This document shows positions 1-7,981 of a stretch of 21,847 nt of DNA, piece after piece. Below the pieces are notes generated by a model. It searched no databases. It saw only the letters and a program-made list of their open reading frames with translations, and was not told the origin of the DNA. Position 1 is the stretch's first letter. Each line of letters begins with the position of its first letter. The translations under genes and the position numbers were made by a program. This DNA is from Methanomassiliicoccaceae archaeon UBA404. Lineage in GTDB: Archaea; Thermoplasmatota; Thermoplasmata; Methanomassiliicoccales; Methanomethylophilaceae. The stretch covers positions 1 to 21,847 of the forward strand of contig DAHY01000026.1 of the NCBI GenBank assembly GCA_002498605.1, written 5' to 3'.

Positions 1-2
1 TG

Positions 3-101
3 GGTCTCGGTGCCGTGACCACGGTTGTCCTGGCACTGAAGCTGTGGGAGTCAAGGAAAAATCTGAAGGACTGCCCCATGTATTCGGAGTCGCTGAAATA
101 A
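3..101 (+). CDS. C-terminal fragment of an unidentified membrane protein (partial)
   Basis: An open frame enters from the left edge and ends at a TAA. It encodes about 32 residues: a hydrophobic stretch (GLGAVTTVVLALKLW) followed by a charged, Lys-rich tail. This looks like a last membrane helix with a cytoplasmic C-terminus. The other two forward frames give a quick stop or a composition unlike a protein, so this frame is the most plausible. It runs convergently into the TM2-domain gene with a gap of about 40 bases. The family cannot be identified from so short a piece. Confidence 0.35.
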   Translation, partial: GLGAVTTVVLALKLWESRKNLKDCPMYSESLK

Positions 102-139
102 AGAGAACAATCAAAGAAAAAGTTTGATCGGCAATCCGA

Positions 140-577
140 TTAACTCGGAGGGCGACCGGTCCACAGTAAATGTTCGTTGTACTCTTTGATGATTTTGTTT
201 ACGTCGTACATCGCCCATACCCAAAATACTATCACAATCGCAAATCCGACAATTACAAGCGTCGGTTCAATAAAAGTAAGAAACCCCGCAAAAAGCAGCA
301 GTACGAAATAGACGATCATTATCAGCAATCCTTTGCCTATCTGCTCCGCATACAGATGACCCATTCCTGCATAAATAAAGGACAGTATTATTCCTATTCC
401 CGCATTCTTTTGAGATAAGATATACGTCATTCTGTCGTTGTGATAATTCTGTGAGTAGGGTCTGTCATTGACTGCGTTGTGACGGTTCATGCTGTTTCCG
501 CAAGACATGCAGAATGCCGCATTGTCCGGATTTTTCTGACCGCATCTGGGACAAAACAAACAATCACCTTGTGACAC
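140..577 (-). CDS. zinc-ribbon TM2-domain membrane protein
   Basis: The product has up to 145 residues. Near the N-terminus lies a two-CxxC zinc ribbon (CPRCG at about residues 9-13, CMSCG at about 23-27). After a polar linker come hydrophobic helices at about residues 60-76, 82-100 and 105-122, with the Gly-rich AGMGHLY region typical of the TM2 domain (helix, short turn, helix). Such proteins are widespread in archaea and bacteria and have no settled biochemical role; the ribbon may bind protein or nucleic acid at the membrane. The start is uncertain. GTG at 577 is preceded by a TATA-like stretch and would be leaderless. An in-frame TTG six codons later follows GGTGAT, a good anti-16S match, and would give MFCPRCG, a usual N-terminus for these ribbons. 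A perfect 15-base palindrome sits immediately upstream. Confidence 0.8.
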   Translation of the reverse strand: MSQGDCLFCPRCGQKNPDNAAFCMSCGNSMNRHNAVNDRPYSQNYHNDRMTYILSQKNAGIGIILSFIYAGMGHLYAEQIGKGLLIMIVYFVLLLFAGFLTFIEPTLVIVGFAIVIVFWVWAMYDVNKIIKEYNEHLLWTGRPPS

Positions 578-592
578 GTATCAATTTGATAC
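578..592. promoter_or_regulatory. perfect palindrome at the promoter/start of the TM2 gene (candidate operator)
   Basis: GTATCAATTTGATAC is a perfect 7+1+7 palindrome directly abutting the GTG start of the leftward TM2 gene. It lies between that start and a TATA-like element (TTTATTAAAG on the minus strand, about 594-604). A protein bound here would cover the transcription start, so a repressor or autoregulatory site is plausible. The symmetry is visible; the regulatory role is inferred. Confidence 0.4.
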
Positions 593-678
593 TTTAATAA
601 ACTAGAGTTTTGAATTTGTTCGGACGGGATAAAATATCAGGGAATCATGAATTTTTATTTTTTGAACTCGGGCGAATA

Positions 679-1437
679 TCATTCCAAAAGAATGGACAGT
701 CTCCTCTTGGATTCCACGGCCGATGCCAATGATTTGGACTCAATCACATATTTTCCCTTATACCCTGAAAGAGCTTTCATGGTTTTCGGAAAATCCACTG
801 TGCCGTCCCCAACAGTCAGATGTTCGTCGGACTCACCGGAATTGTCATGAACATGAACATTCACGATTCTGTCCTTGAAAGTGGATATCATTTCTTCGAC
901 CTGTCCCATTGTGTTGGCGTGACCCACATCAAAACAGATACCCAGATTGGTACCGTCAACCAGTTGATTCAGTTCTTCGGCGGTTTTACCCAACATCGGC
1001 GGGAAATTAGGCATATTCTCGATTGCAAAGGTTACTCCGTATTCCGATGCGGTTCTGTCCAATATCCTCAGGGACTGTTTTGCATTTTTTATTGATGTGT
1101 CTTTCATTCCGGGTATGCTCATCGATTCGAGTCCGGGATGAACGGTTATTGTCCTTATGTCCAATTCCGAAGCCGCTTCGGCATTGGCAATCATTTCAAG
1201 AACCGAGGATTCCCTCATTCTGTTTGTCAAGGCGGCAATATTAATGTCGCTTATGGGCGTGTGCAGCGAATAAGTCAGATTATAACAGTTTCCCGCGTTT
1301 CTCAGCCTCTCCCATATATGTCCGATGCTGTGTTCGGCTTCGGAAAATATCTCCCAATGCTGAAACTCCTGAGAAACCTCTTCCAATACTTCTTCCAACG
1401 GGCGGGCGCTGAATCCTGTGCATGAAACTCCAATCAT
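679..1437 (-). CDS. sugar phosphate isomerase/epimerase-like TIM-barrel protein (AP endonuclease 2 / xylose isomerase fold)
   Basis: The product has 252 residues, the usual size of this single-barrel family. The metal-binding and catalytic positions expected for the fold are visible: E140 (FAIEN), D170 and H173 (FDVGHAN), H197 (VHVHDN) and E233 (YVIES). A divalent-metal isomerase, epimerase or endonuclease IV-like activity is therefore likely, but substrate cannot be read from sequence. Translation starts at an ATG preceded by a perfect GGAGGT eight bases upstream. The start overlaps the stop of the UPF0201 gene as ATGA, so the two are translationally coupled. The gene ends about 100 bases before the TM2 gene, which has its own promoter. 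Confidence 0.85.
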   Translation of the reverse strand: MIGVSCTGFSARPLEEVLEEVSQEFQHWEIFSEAEHSIGHIWERLRNAGNCYNLTYSLHTPISDINIAALTNRMRESSVLEMIANAEAASELDIRTITVHPGLESMSIPGMKDTSIKNAKQSLRILDRTASEYGVTFAIENMPNFPPMLGKTAEELNQLVDGTNLGICFDVGHANTMGQVEEMISTFKDRIVNVHVHDNSGESDEHLTVGDGTVDFPKTMKALSGYKGKYVIESKSLASAVESKRRLSILLE

Positions 1438-1823
1438 GATGTAACCTCCTGACCGTCAATGGTGCGGGGAAGCATCTTATCGATAAAATCTTCCAGATTT
1501 TCTCCTTCCAAATATACTTTGATTGCACCGAGAACCGTATTTTCCGGACAGAATGAAACTTTACCCACGGACGCCGCCTGTTTGTTTAACGTGAACGAAG
1601 TCTTATCGTCGCACATTCCTCCGAACACCACAGATCTTGCGGCATCGAGAATTTTCTGCCTCCGTATCAATAAAGAAAACGTTTCTATGTCCTCGGCAAC
1701 ACCTTCGAATCCTTCGTCGGTGCGGGACACGGACGCTTCCGGAAATATCCTCATTACCGCTTCAAGTACCAGTTCATCGGATTCGCTGGGATATACGGGA
1801 CAGGATATTCTCACATTGACCAT
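1434..1823 (-). CDS. UPF0201 family protein (archaeal putative RNA-binding/dimerisation domain)
   Basis: The product has 129 residues, close to the family's usual length. The LNKQAASVGKVSFC segment at about residues 79-92 and the LLIRRQKILDAAR segment at about 51-63 are hallmarks of the archaea-specific UPF0201 (COG1931) family. The C-terminal PRTIDG resembles its PRT ending. The family is annotated as RNA-binding on structural grounds, but no reaction is known. A TATA-like box (1843-1852) lies about 25 bases upstream of the ATG and no Shine-Dalgarno is seen, which suggests a leaderless mRNA. The gene is divergent from polB-type DP1 and coupled by ATGA to the downstream isomerase-like gene. 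Confidence 0.85.
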   Translation of the reverse strand: MVNVRISCPVYPSESDELVLEAVMRIFPEASVSRTDEGFEGVAEDIETFSLLIRRQKILDAARSVVFGGMCDDKTSFTLNKQAASVGKVSFCPENTVLGAIKVYLEGENLEDFIDKMLPRTIDGQEVTS

Positions 1824-1842
1824 AACCGTGGAATCGGTTATG

Positions 1843-1852
1843 TGTATATAAC
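1843..1852. promoter_or_regulatory. shared TATA element between divergent UPF0201 and PolD small subunit genes
   Basis: TGTATATAAC is near-symmetric and lies about 25 bases from the ATG at 1823 on the minus strand and about 28 bases from the ATG at 1878 on the plus strand. This is the spacing expected for archaeal promoters giving leaderless transcripts. No other AT-rich element at the right distance was seen for either gene. Confidence 0.45.
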
Positions 1853-1877
1853 CCTCATTGATTCGTTAATATTATGT

Positions 1878-3335
1878 ATGTGGAATGAGACATGGGAACA
1901 CATGAGAACCGATGTACTTGATATAGCGGCAAGATTAGGTGTGTTGCTCAGTCCTGACGCTCTTGAGTACATTCTTTCAAATTCGGATCCGGTTTCTTTT
2001 ACAAACACTGCTCTCTCGGCACTGTCTTCCGATAAAATGTTCATCAAAAGAGCGGATCTGGAGAACTGCCTTCTCGGAGATGCGCCTATTTTCAAATCCG
2101 CCGTAACGGATGCCCCGAAGAACAAACGCCATACCGACATAGAAGTCGTAGCGGGTACCGACATAACCGGCAACTCCACCTGCGAAGGGGAAATAACGGA
2201 TTTCACCAACTATTTCAAAAGCCGTTACGATATACTCAGCAGAATAATAGCCAGACGCAGTGATTTCGGCGTCGGAATTCCCATAGAGAGGGCTATGAGA
2301 CTCGATCGTGACGTAAGAGTCATAGGAATGATTTACGAAGTCAACGTAACCAAAAACGGACACATCATTCTGACCATCGAAGACTCCGACAGCAACTGTA
2401 AAGTTTTCATTTCAAAAGATTCCCCTCTGTCCGGGGAATCCTTCGTAACCGACGAAGTAGTAGGAATCGTCGGCAAACCCAACAGCAGAAAGGACTTGCT
2501 GATTGCCGAAGAAGTATTCCGCCCCGACGTCCCTCGGACCAACAGATGGGAGCCTTCGGATTCCGTAGCATCGGTTGCTTTCCTTTCGGATATTCACATA
2601 GGAAGCCTGACTTTCCTTGAAGACCGCTGGCAGAAAATGATAGAGTGGCTGAAACAGAACGCATACAACGCCGATTTGGATTATCTTGTGTTGCCCGGTG
2701 ATGTTGTGGACGGCATAGGTATATTCCCGGGACAGGAAAAGGAATTGATTATCAGCGATATTTACAAACAATACGAATCCTTGGCCGAACACCTGAAAGG
2801 CATTCCGGATCATATCAAAATCATAATGCAGCCCGGTAATCACGATGCCGTGCGTCTTGCCGAACCCCAGCCCGCTTTGGGAAATATATTCACCAAGAAC
2901 TTTGATTCCAACATAGTCCTGGCAGGAAATCCTGTTTCGGTGAAGATTGAAGGACGTTCTATTCTGACGTACCACGGAAAAGGAATCGATGACTGGGTCT
3001 CCAATGTTCAGAAACTCAGTTATGACAATCCGATCGGAATCATGGAAGAAATGCTCAAACGCCGTCACATGGCCCCCATATACGGTCAAAGGAACGCGCT
3101 GGCTCCGGAAAGGAAAGACTATATGGCTATGGAAGAAGTTCCCGACATATTCGTCACCGGACACATACACGGTGCCGGAACCTCAGAATACAACGGAGTC
3201 AAGACTATCAACGCTTCAGCCTGGCAGAATCAAACAGAATATCAGAAGATGCATAACTTCAATCCCGACCCGGCAATAATGCCTATTGTGCACCTCGGTA
3301 CGGGAGATATAATGATGAAAAGCTTTATGGAATGA
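1878..3335 (+). CDS. polB: DNA polymerase D small subunit DP1 (exonuclease subunit)
   Basis: The product has 485 residues from this start. It is the small subunit of the archaeal replicative polymerase PolD and carries the Mre11-like 3'-5' proofreading nuclease. After an N-terminal region (1-130) comes an OB-fold (about 143-213, with VRVIGMIYEV). The calcineurin-like phosphoesterase follows, with all metal motifs intact: SDIH (about 237-240), GDVVD (274-278), GNHD (320-323), YHGKG (365-369) and GHIHG (428-432). The catalytic large subunit DP2 is not in this window. An in-frame upstream codon at 1842 overlaps the TATA box, so it is not the start. ATG 1878 fits a leaderless transcript; ATG 1902 is the alternative. 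The stop overlaps the next start as ATGA. Confidence 0.93.
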   Translation: MWNETWEHMRTDVLDIAARLGVLLSPDALEYILSNSDPVSFTNTALSALSSDKMFIKRADLENCLLGDAPIFKSAVTDAPKNKRHTDIEVVAGTDITGNSTCEGEITDFTNYFKSRYDILSRIIARRSDFGVGIPIERAMRLDRDVRVIGMIYEVNVTKNGHIILTIEDSDSNCKVFISKDSPLSGESFVTDEVVGIVGKPNSRKDLLIAEEVFRPDVPRTNRWEPSDSVASVAFLSDIHIGSLTFLEDRWQKMIEWLKQNAYNADLDYLVLPGDVVDGIGIFPGQEKELIISDIYKQYESLAEHLKGIPDHIKIIMQPGNHDAVRLAEPQPALGNIFTKNFDSNIVLAGNPVSVKIEGRSILTYHGKGIDDWVSNVQKLSYDNPIGIMEEMLKRRHMAPIYGQRNALAPERKDYMAMEEVPDIFVTGHIHGAGTSEYNGVKTINASAWQNQTEYQKMHNFNPDPAIMPIVHLGTGDIMMKSFME

Positions 3336-3673
3336 TTCGGATGGACCTGCTTGCAATATTCTGGCTTGTCCTGGGAGGTTTGCTTGAACCTTTCTGGGTC
3401 ATTACTCTTAAAAAATCAAATTCGTTCAAACGTCCCGGTTGGGCCTTGGCCACAGTATTTTTCATGTTGCTCAGTCCTTTTTTCCTGGGACTGTCCATGT
3501 CAAGCATTCCTTTGGGAACGGCATATGCCGTTTGGACGGGCATCGGAGCAATAGGCACCCTGATTGCGGGGTATTTGATCTACCATGAATCCGTGGAAAG
3601 GATACAGATTCTGTTTGTATTCGTAATCATAGCGGGAGTCATAGGATTACAGATGTTCGGCGGAGGGATGTGA
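3332..3673 (+). CDS. small multidrug resistance (SMR) family transporter subunit, Gdx/SugE-like
   Basis: The product has 113 residues and four predicted membrane helices, as expected for SMR proteins. The conserved membrane Glu lies in helix 1 (GGLLEPFW, E19). The loop-helix GTAYAVWTGIGAIGT closely matches the Gdx/SugE branch, many members of which export guanidinium. The C-terminal helix ends IIAGVIGLQMFGGG. The start ATG overlaps the PolD small subunit stop; a second ATG three codons later is possible. The next gene is a second SMR protein with no gap, so the two probably form an asymmetric heterodimeric exporter. Substrate is inferred from family only, and no guanidine riboswitch is seen. 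Confidence 0.87.
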   Translation: MIRMDLLAIFWLVLGGLLEPFWVITLKKSNSFKRPGWALATVFFMLLSPFFLGLSMSSIPLGTAYAVWTGIGAIGTLIAGYLIYHESVERIQILFVFVIIAGVIGLQMFGGGM

Positions 3674-4039
3674 TTGAAAGATATTACCAAAGCCTGGGTT
3701 TACATTATCGTGGGCGGCATGTTTGAAACAGCGTGGGCAACCACGATGTTCATGTCCGAGGCGTTCACCAAATTTATTTGGATAATTCCGACGGTTGCTT
3801 TCCTGTTTGTCAGTGTCTGGTTCTTGGATCTGGGTATGAAAGCGAATATACCGACGGGTGTGGCATATTCGGTTTGGGTAGGGATAGGTGCGTTGGGAGC
3901 GGTTCTTGTGGGAATCGTCGCATTCAACGAACCGGTGACAATGTTAAGAATGTTCTTTGTTCTCGTTATTATACTGGGTATAATCGGATTGGAACTGTTC
4001 AGCAAACACGAAACAAAACCGTCCGAAGAGAAAGAATAA
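3674..4039 (+). CDS. second SMR family transporter subunit (partner of the preceding one)
   Basis: The product has 121 residues with the four-helix SMR pattern. The key Glu is in helix 1 (GGMFETAW, E18) and VAYSVWVGIGALGAVLVG matches the signature region. A charged tail (KHETKPSEEKE) follows the last helix; the preceding subunit lacks one. The start is TTG, immediately after the previous stop, with a strong GGAGGG at 3663-3668 inside the upstream gene. This shows coupled translation and supports 1:1 production of a paired-SMR heterodimer. The gene ends facing the end of the ATPase operon, 27 bases away. Confidence 0.87.
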   Translation: MKDITKAWVYIIVGGMFETAWATTMFMSEAFTKFIWIIPTVAFLFVSVWFLDLGMKANIPTGVAYSVWVGIGALGAVLVGIVAFNEPVTMLRMFFVLVIILGIIGLELFSKHETKPSEEKE

Positions 4040-4066
4040 ATAAAAAAGTTGGTTTGTTTAAGTGGT

Positions 4067-4216
4067 TTAGAACAGATAAACCTGCATCAGATAGTAGAGC
4101 ATGACCGCTATACCGAGAATGAGCATCGAGTACGCCGATATCCAGACGATTTTAAACAGACGTCCCATTCTTTTGGGGTCTTCCTTAATTTCGTCCCAGC
4201 GATCCTCAAGCGACAT
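4067..4216 (-). CDS. 49-residue single-pass membrane protein at the end of the A-ATPase operon
   Basis: ATG at 4216 lies one base after the TGA of atpD. The product begins with a charged segment (MSLEDRWDEIKEDPKRMGR) followed by one strong hydrophobic helix at about residues 22-46, ending QVYLF. By the positive-inside rule the N-terminus is probably cytoplasmic. I do not recognise a family. The tight spacing to atpD indicates co-transcription, and a role in assembly, stability or anchoring of the ATPase is a reasonable guess without direct evidence. A longer reading back to 4288 would overlap atpD by 71 bases and is less likely. Confidence 0.65.
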   Translation of the reverse strand: MSLEDRWDEIKEDPKRMGRLFKIVWISAYSMLILGIAVMLYYLMQVYLF

Positions 4217-4217
4217 C

Positions 4218-4856
4218 TCAATCGGCGGCCTCACTCTTCTTCTTCTGATGTTTGAGGCGGGTAACGTTCTCTCTTTCCATTTCTTCAAGACTGAATCTTA
4301 CGAATCTCTCGGCTTCTTTGAGGCCGGGAATAATCTTGAATTCCAGAGCGTTGACCCTTCTCTTGGTTTTCTCAATCTCGTCAAGAAGCTTTTTCATGGT
4401 GGTCTCCACTTCCGCCGCCCTTATGATGGATTCCAGAAGCTTTTCGAAAGCCACTGACGCCTCTTCAATGTAAGCGGATGTGGAAATCACACCGTAACCC
4501 TTCTGGGTTATGGTGGTGTGAATGGAACCCGAGGCTTCGACCTTGGGGACCTTCATTCCCATGATGTTTGTGCTTCCTACCTTGACATCGTGATCTGCCT
4601 TGAGCGCGTATGCCGCGCTTTTCACGCTAATGTCACCCTCGACCGCCCTCGCTATGGCAACCTTGTTGATTGCCGATTCATAATCCGACGACACCCCGGC
4701 GCGCATTTCGCGTGCCTTTTCCAGAGTGTTGAAGAACTCGATGATAAGACCGTCCCTTTTCATTTTAAGGACATTGTGACCTCCCTGGGTCATCTTGATC
4801 TTTCTCTTGAGTTCCAAGAGTGCGGAACGGTTTGGGGTAATTTCGTGGGTTGACAT
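4218..4856 (-). CDS. atpD: A-type ATP synthase subunit D (central shaft)
   Basis: The product has 212 residues, normal for subunit D. This is the long antiparallel coiled coil that forms the rotor axle inside the A3B3 head. The N-terminal NRSALLELKRKIK, the GGHNVLKMKRD segment and the C-terminal helix ending in a Lys-rich tail (HQKKKSEAAD) are typical. The start is the ATG four bases after the atpB stop, preceded by GTGATC. Extension to 4901 would overlap atpB and adds residues not seen in the family. Confidence 0.92.
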   Translation of the reverse strand: MSTHEITPNRSALLELKRKIKMTQGGHNVLKMKRDGLIIEFFNTLEKAREMRAGVSSDYESAINKVAIARAVEGDISVKSAAYALKADHDVKVGSTNIMGMKVPKVEASGSIHTTITQKGYGVISTSAYIEEASVAFEKLLESIIRAAEVETTMKKLLDEIEKTKRRVNALEFKIIPGLKEAERFVRFSLEEMERENVTRLKHQKKKSEAAD

Positions 4857-4860
4857 CTGA

Positions 4861-6240
4861 TCACTTCTTGGGCAGATACTTATCGATGTACTTACGGTCA
4901 ATCCTTGTGAGCTGGTCCATGTCCAGTTCGGTCAGAATGTCCCAGGCAATGTTGAGGGTTTCCACTATGGAACGGTCCTCGTCATGTCCCTGACGGACAA
5001 TACGGTCTTCGAAGAGATCCGCAAAGTCCAGGAACTTTCTGTCCTTGTCGGACAGCGAATCCTTACCCACAATGGCCACAAGTCCTCTCAGATCCTTTCC
5101 TTCCGCGTATGCGGCGTAAAGCTGATCCGAAACAGCCTTGTGATCCTCTCTGGTCTTGCCTTTGCCGATACCGGCGTTCATCAGACGGCTCAGCGAAGAG
5201 GAAACGTTGACCGGGGGGTAAATACCGTTGCGGTGCAGTTCCCTCGAAAGAACAATCTGTCCTTCGGTAATGTATCCCGAAAGGTCCGGAATCGGGTGAG
5301 TTATATCGTCACCGGGCATTGAGAGAATCGGAATCTGAGTGATGGATCCTTTCGTGTCCTTGATTCTTCCGGCACGTTCGTAAAGCATAGCCAGATTGGT
5401 ATACATGTAACCGGGGTAACCGCGTCTACCGGGAACTTCTTCTCTTGCCGCGGAAACCTGACGGAGAGCCTCGCAGTAGTTGGTCATATCGGTCATGATG
5501 ACCAGGACCTGCATACCGAGCTCGAAGGCCAAATATTCGGCGGTCGTAAGACCCAGACGGGGTGTAACGATACGTTCGACGGCGGGGTCGTCTGCCAGGT
5601 TCAGGAAAACGACGGCTCTTTCAAGTGCTCCGGTTCTTTCGAACTCGTGCATGAAAGTCTGTCTTTCTTCGTTTGTGATACCCATGGCGATGAACACCAC
5701 GGCGAACTCTTCGTCTTCTCCGGTGACCTTCGCCTGTCTTGCAATCTGCAGAGCGATGTCGTTGTGGGGCAGACCCGCGGCGGAGAATATGGGGAGCTTC
5801 TGTCCCCTGACCAATGTGTTCATTCCGTCTATGGTGGATATTCCGGTTTCAATGAAGTCCGAGGGGTTATCCCTTGCCCAGGGGTTGATGGCCGCTCCTT
5901 CGATATCGAGTTCCTTTTCGGGAACGATGGCCGCGCCTCCGTCAATGGGTTCGCCTGCTCCGGAGAAAACTCTTCCGAGCATGTCCTTTGAAACGGGCAT
6001 CTTCATTGATTCTCCGAGGAAACGGACAGAAGCCGAAAGATCGACTCCGGTGGTTCCTTCGAACAACTGAACGACGACGATGTCGTCGGACGAATCGAGA
6101 ACCTGACCTCTTCTCTGGCTTCCGTCGGAAAGTCTGACGGACACCATCTCTTCGTAACCCACGGGTTCCGTGTTTTTAACGAAAATCAGAGGTCCGGCTA
6201 TCTGGGAGATTGTTTTGTATTCTTTGGTTACTTTTGCCAT
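4861..6240 (-). CDS. atpB: A-type ATP synthase subunit B (non-catalytic head subunit)
   Basis: The product has 459 residues, the standard length. The beta-barrel, RecA-like and helical domains run in order. At the position of a Walker A loop the protein has SAAGLPHND (about 153-161), the degenerate loop characteristic of the regulatory B subunit, so it does not hydrolyse ATP itself. GMGITNEERQTF-like and LADDPAVERI segments further support the call. The start ATG is preceded by GGGGGTG a few bases upstream, at the end of atpA. B alternates with A in the A3B3 hexamer. Confidence 0.96.
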   Translation of the reverse strand: MAKVTKEYKTISQIAGPLIFVKNTEPVGYEEMVSVRLSDGSQRRGQVLDSSDDIVVVQLFEGTTGVDLSASVRFLGESMKMPVSKDMLGRVFSGAGEPIDGGAAIVPEKELDIEGAAINPWARDNPSDFIETGISTIDGMNTLVRGQKLPIFSAAGLPHNDIALQIARQAKVTGEDEEFAVVFIAMGITNEERQTFMHEFERTGALERAVVFLNLADDPAVERIVTPRLGLTTAEYLAFELGMQVLVIMTDMTNYCEALRQVSAAREEVPGRRGYPGYMYTNLAMLYERAGRIKDTKGSITQIPILSMPGDDITHPIPDLSGYITEGQIVLSRELHRNGIYPPVNVSSSLSRLMNAGIGKGKTREDHKAVSDQLYAAYAEGKDLRGLVAIVGKDSLSDKDRKFLDFADLFEDRIVRQGHDEDRSIVETLNIAWDILTELDMDQLTRIDRKYIDKYLPKK

Positions 6241-6244
6241 ATTA

Positions 6245-7981
6245 TTACACCCCCAGTTCCTTGAACTGTTGTTCCATGTCCTTGGCTACGGCGACCAACT
6301 CGTCATCGATGTTGGCTTCGTACTTGGCCTGGTTGAATCTGGTCCTTACGGGCAGATATGCGATTCTGTCAACGGCCACGCCGTTGGCGATTGCCTTGTC
6401 GGCCAAATCGGAATATTTCCTGATCAGGCTGAGCATAACGTACTGTCTCTCCAGAGGACAGAAGCAGTCGATGTCGTGATATGCGTTCTGCTGAAGGAAG
6501 ATTTCACGGATCATTCTGGCAACTTCGAGAGTCATCTTCTGCTCCTCGGGCAGTGAGTCGGAACCGACCATCTGAACGATTTCCTGAAGTTCGGACTCTC
6601 TCTGGAGTATTTTCATGGCCCAGACCCTGTTATCGACAAAATCATCGTGAACGTTGGCGGTGAACCATTTGCCCAGTTCGTTTCCGTACATAGTGTACGA
6701 AGTAAGCCAGTTGATTGTGGGGAAGTGTCTCCTCTCCCTCAGGCTGGTGTCCAGTGCCCAGAACACACGGACGATACGCAGAGTGTTCTGCGTAACGGGT
6801 TCGGACAGGTCACCTCCGGCGGGCGAAACCGCACCGATAACCGTAACGGATCCTTCGGAACCGTCAAAGGTTCTGGCACGGCAGGCACGCTCGTAGAATT
6901 CGGAAAGACGTCCGGCAAGATATGCGGGATATCCTTCTTCTCCGGGCATTTCTTCGAGCCTGGATGAAATTTCTCTCATGGCCTCTGCCCACCTGGAGGT
7001 GGAGTCTGCCATAAGTGCAACATCGTAACCCATGTCTCTGAAGTATTCGGCGATTGTCATTCCCGTGTAGATGGATGCTTCTCTCGCCGCAACAGGCATG
7101 TTCGAAGTGTTTGCGATAAGGACGGTTCTCTTCATAAGAGATTCTCCGGTCCTCGGATCTGAAAGTTCGGGGAATTCGGTCAGAACTTCTGTCATTTCGT
7201 TACCGCGCTCGCCGCATCCGATGTAGACGACTATGTCCGCATTGGAGAATTTTGCGAGAGACTGCTGGGTAACGGTCTTTCCGGTACCGAAGGCTCCGGG
7301 GATGGCTGCCGCACCGCCTTTAGCGATGGGGAACATTGTGTCCAGAACTCTCAGACCTGTGATAAGAGGTACGTCCGGGAACAGCTTTTCGGCTACCGGA
7401 CGGGCATTACGGACAGGCCATTTCTGTATCATGGTAATGTCAACACCGTTAATGACGGCGATTACATCGTCAACCTTGTATGTTCCGTTGTCTGCGATTT
7501 TTTCTATTTTTCCTTTCGCGATTGAGGGAGGGACCATTATTTTGTGTTCCATAGGTCCTTCCTGAACCGTACCCAATACCTGGCCGGCGAATATTTCGTC
7601 TCCTACCTTTGCCACGGGCACAAATTCCCAATCAGCTTCTCTGTCCAGTCCGGGTGCGGTGGCACCGCGGAAGATGAAGTCTCCCATCATGTCCCTGAGA
7701 ACCGGCAAAGGTCTCTGAATTCCGTCGTAGACGGAGGTCAGGAGTCCGGGTCCCAGTTCAACGACAAGAGGCTCCCCGGTGTTTGTCACCGGCTCTCCGG
7801 GCTTTATACCGGAGGTCTCTTCGTAGACCTGGATAATTGTCTTGTCGCCCACGATCTTGATGACCTCTCCCATCAGCTGCTCGTTACCAACATGCACGAC
7901 GTCGTACATCCTGGGCGAGATCCCGATGGCGGTCACGACCGGTCCGGCAACCCTGTAAATTACACCTTGTTCAGCGGTCAT
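6245..7981 (-). CDS. atpA: A-type ATP synthase subunit A (catalytic head subunit)
   Basis: The product has 578 residues, typical of the family, with no intein at the P-loop where some archaeal copies carry one. The Walker A motif GAFGTGKT lies at residues 229-236. The non-homologous bulge domain unique to A/V-type catalytic subunits lies at about 110-190 (EGPMEHKIMVPPS). The catalytic Glu region GCGERGNEMTEVL and the SMMADSTSRWAEA-type segment (ALMADSTSRWAEAMRE) are present. It makes or splits ATP on the cytoplasmic side. The start overlaps the atpF stop as ATGA and follows AGAGGA. Confidence 0.97.
   Translation of the reverse strand: MTAEQGVIYRVAGPVVTAIGISPRMYDVVHVGNEQLMGEVIKIVGDKTIIQVYEETSGIKPGEPVTNTGEPLVVELGPGLLTSVYDGIQRPLPVLRDMMGDFIFRGATAPGLDREADWEFVPVAKVGDEIFAGQVLGTVQEGPMEHKIMVPPSIAKGKIEKIADNGTYKVDDVIAVINGVDITMIQKWPVRNARPVAEKLFPDVPLITGLRVLDTMFPIAKGGAAAIPGAFGTGKTVTQQSLAKFSNADIVVYIGCGERGNEMTEVLTEFPELSDPRTGESLMKRTVLIANTSNMPVAAREASIYTGMTIAEYFRDMGYDVALMADSTSRWAEAMREISSRLEEMPGEEGYPAYLAGRLSEFYERACRARTFDGSEGSVTVIGAVSPAGGDLSEPVTQNTLRIVRVFWALDTSLRERRHFPTINWLTSYTMYGNELGKWFTANVHDDFVDNRVWAMKILQRESELQEIVQMVGSDSLPEEQKMTLEVARMIREIFLQQNAYHDIDCFCPLERQYVMLSLIRKYSDLADKAIANGVAVDRIAYLPVRTRFNQAKYEANIDDELVAVAKDMEQQFKELGV

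Noticed and set aside
2412..3170. Long open frame (252 codons) antisense to the PolD small subunit
   Set aside because: It lies wholly opposite a gene with intact catalytic motifs, has no family resemblance and reads like a codon-bias shadow.
3200..3332. Guanidine riboswitch ahead of the SMR pair
   Set aside because: The sequence before the SMR genes is the coding end of the PolD small subunit with no spacer for an aptamer.
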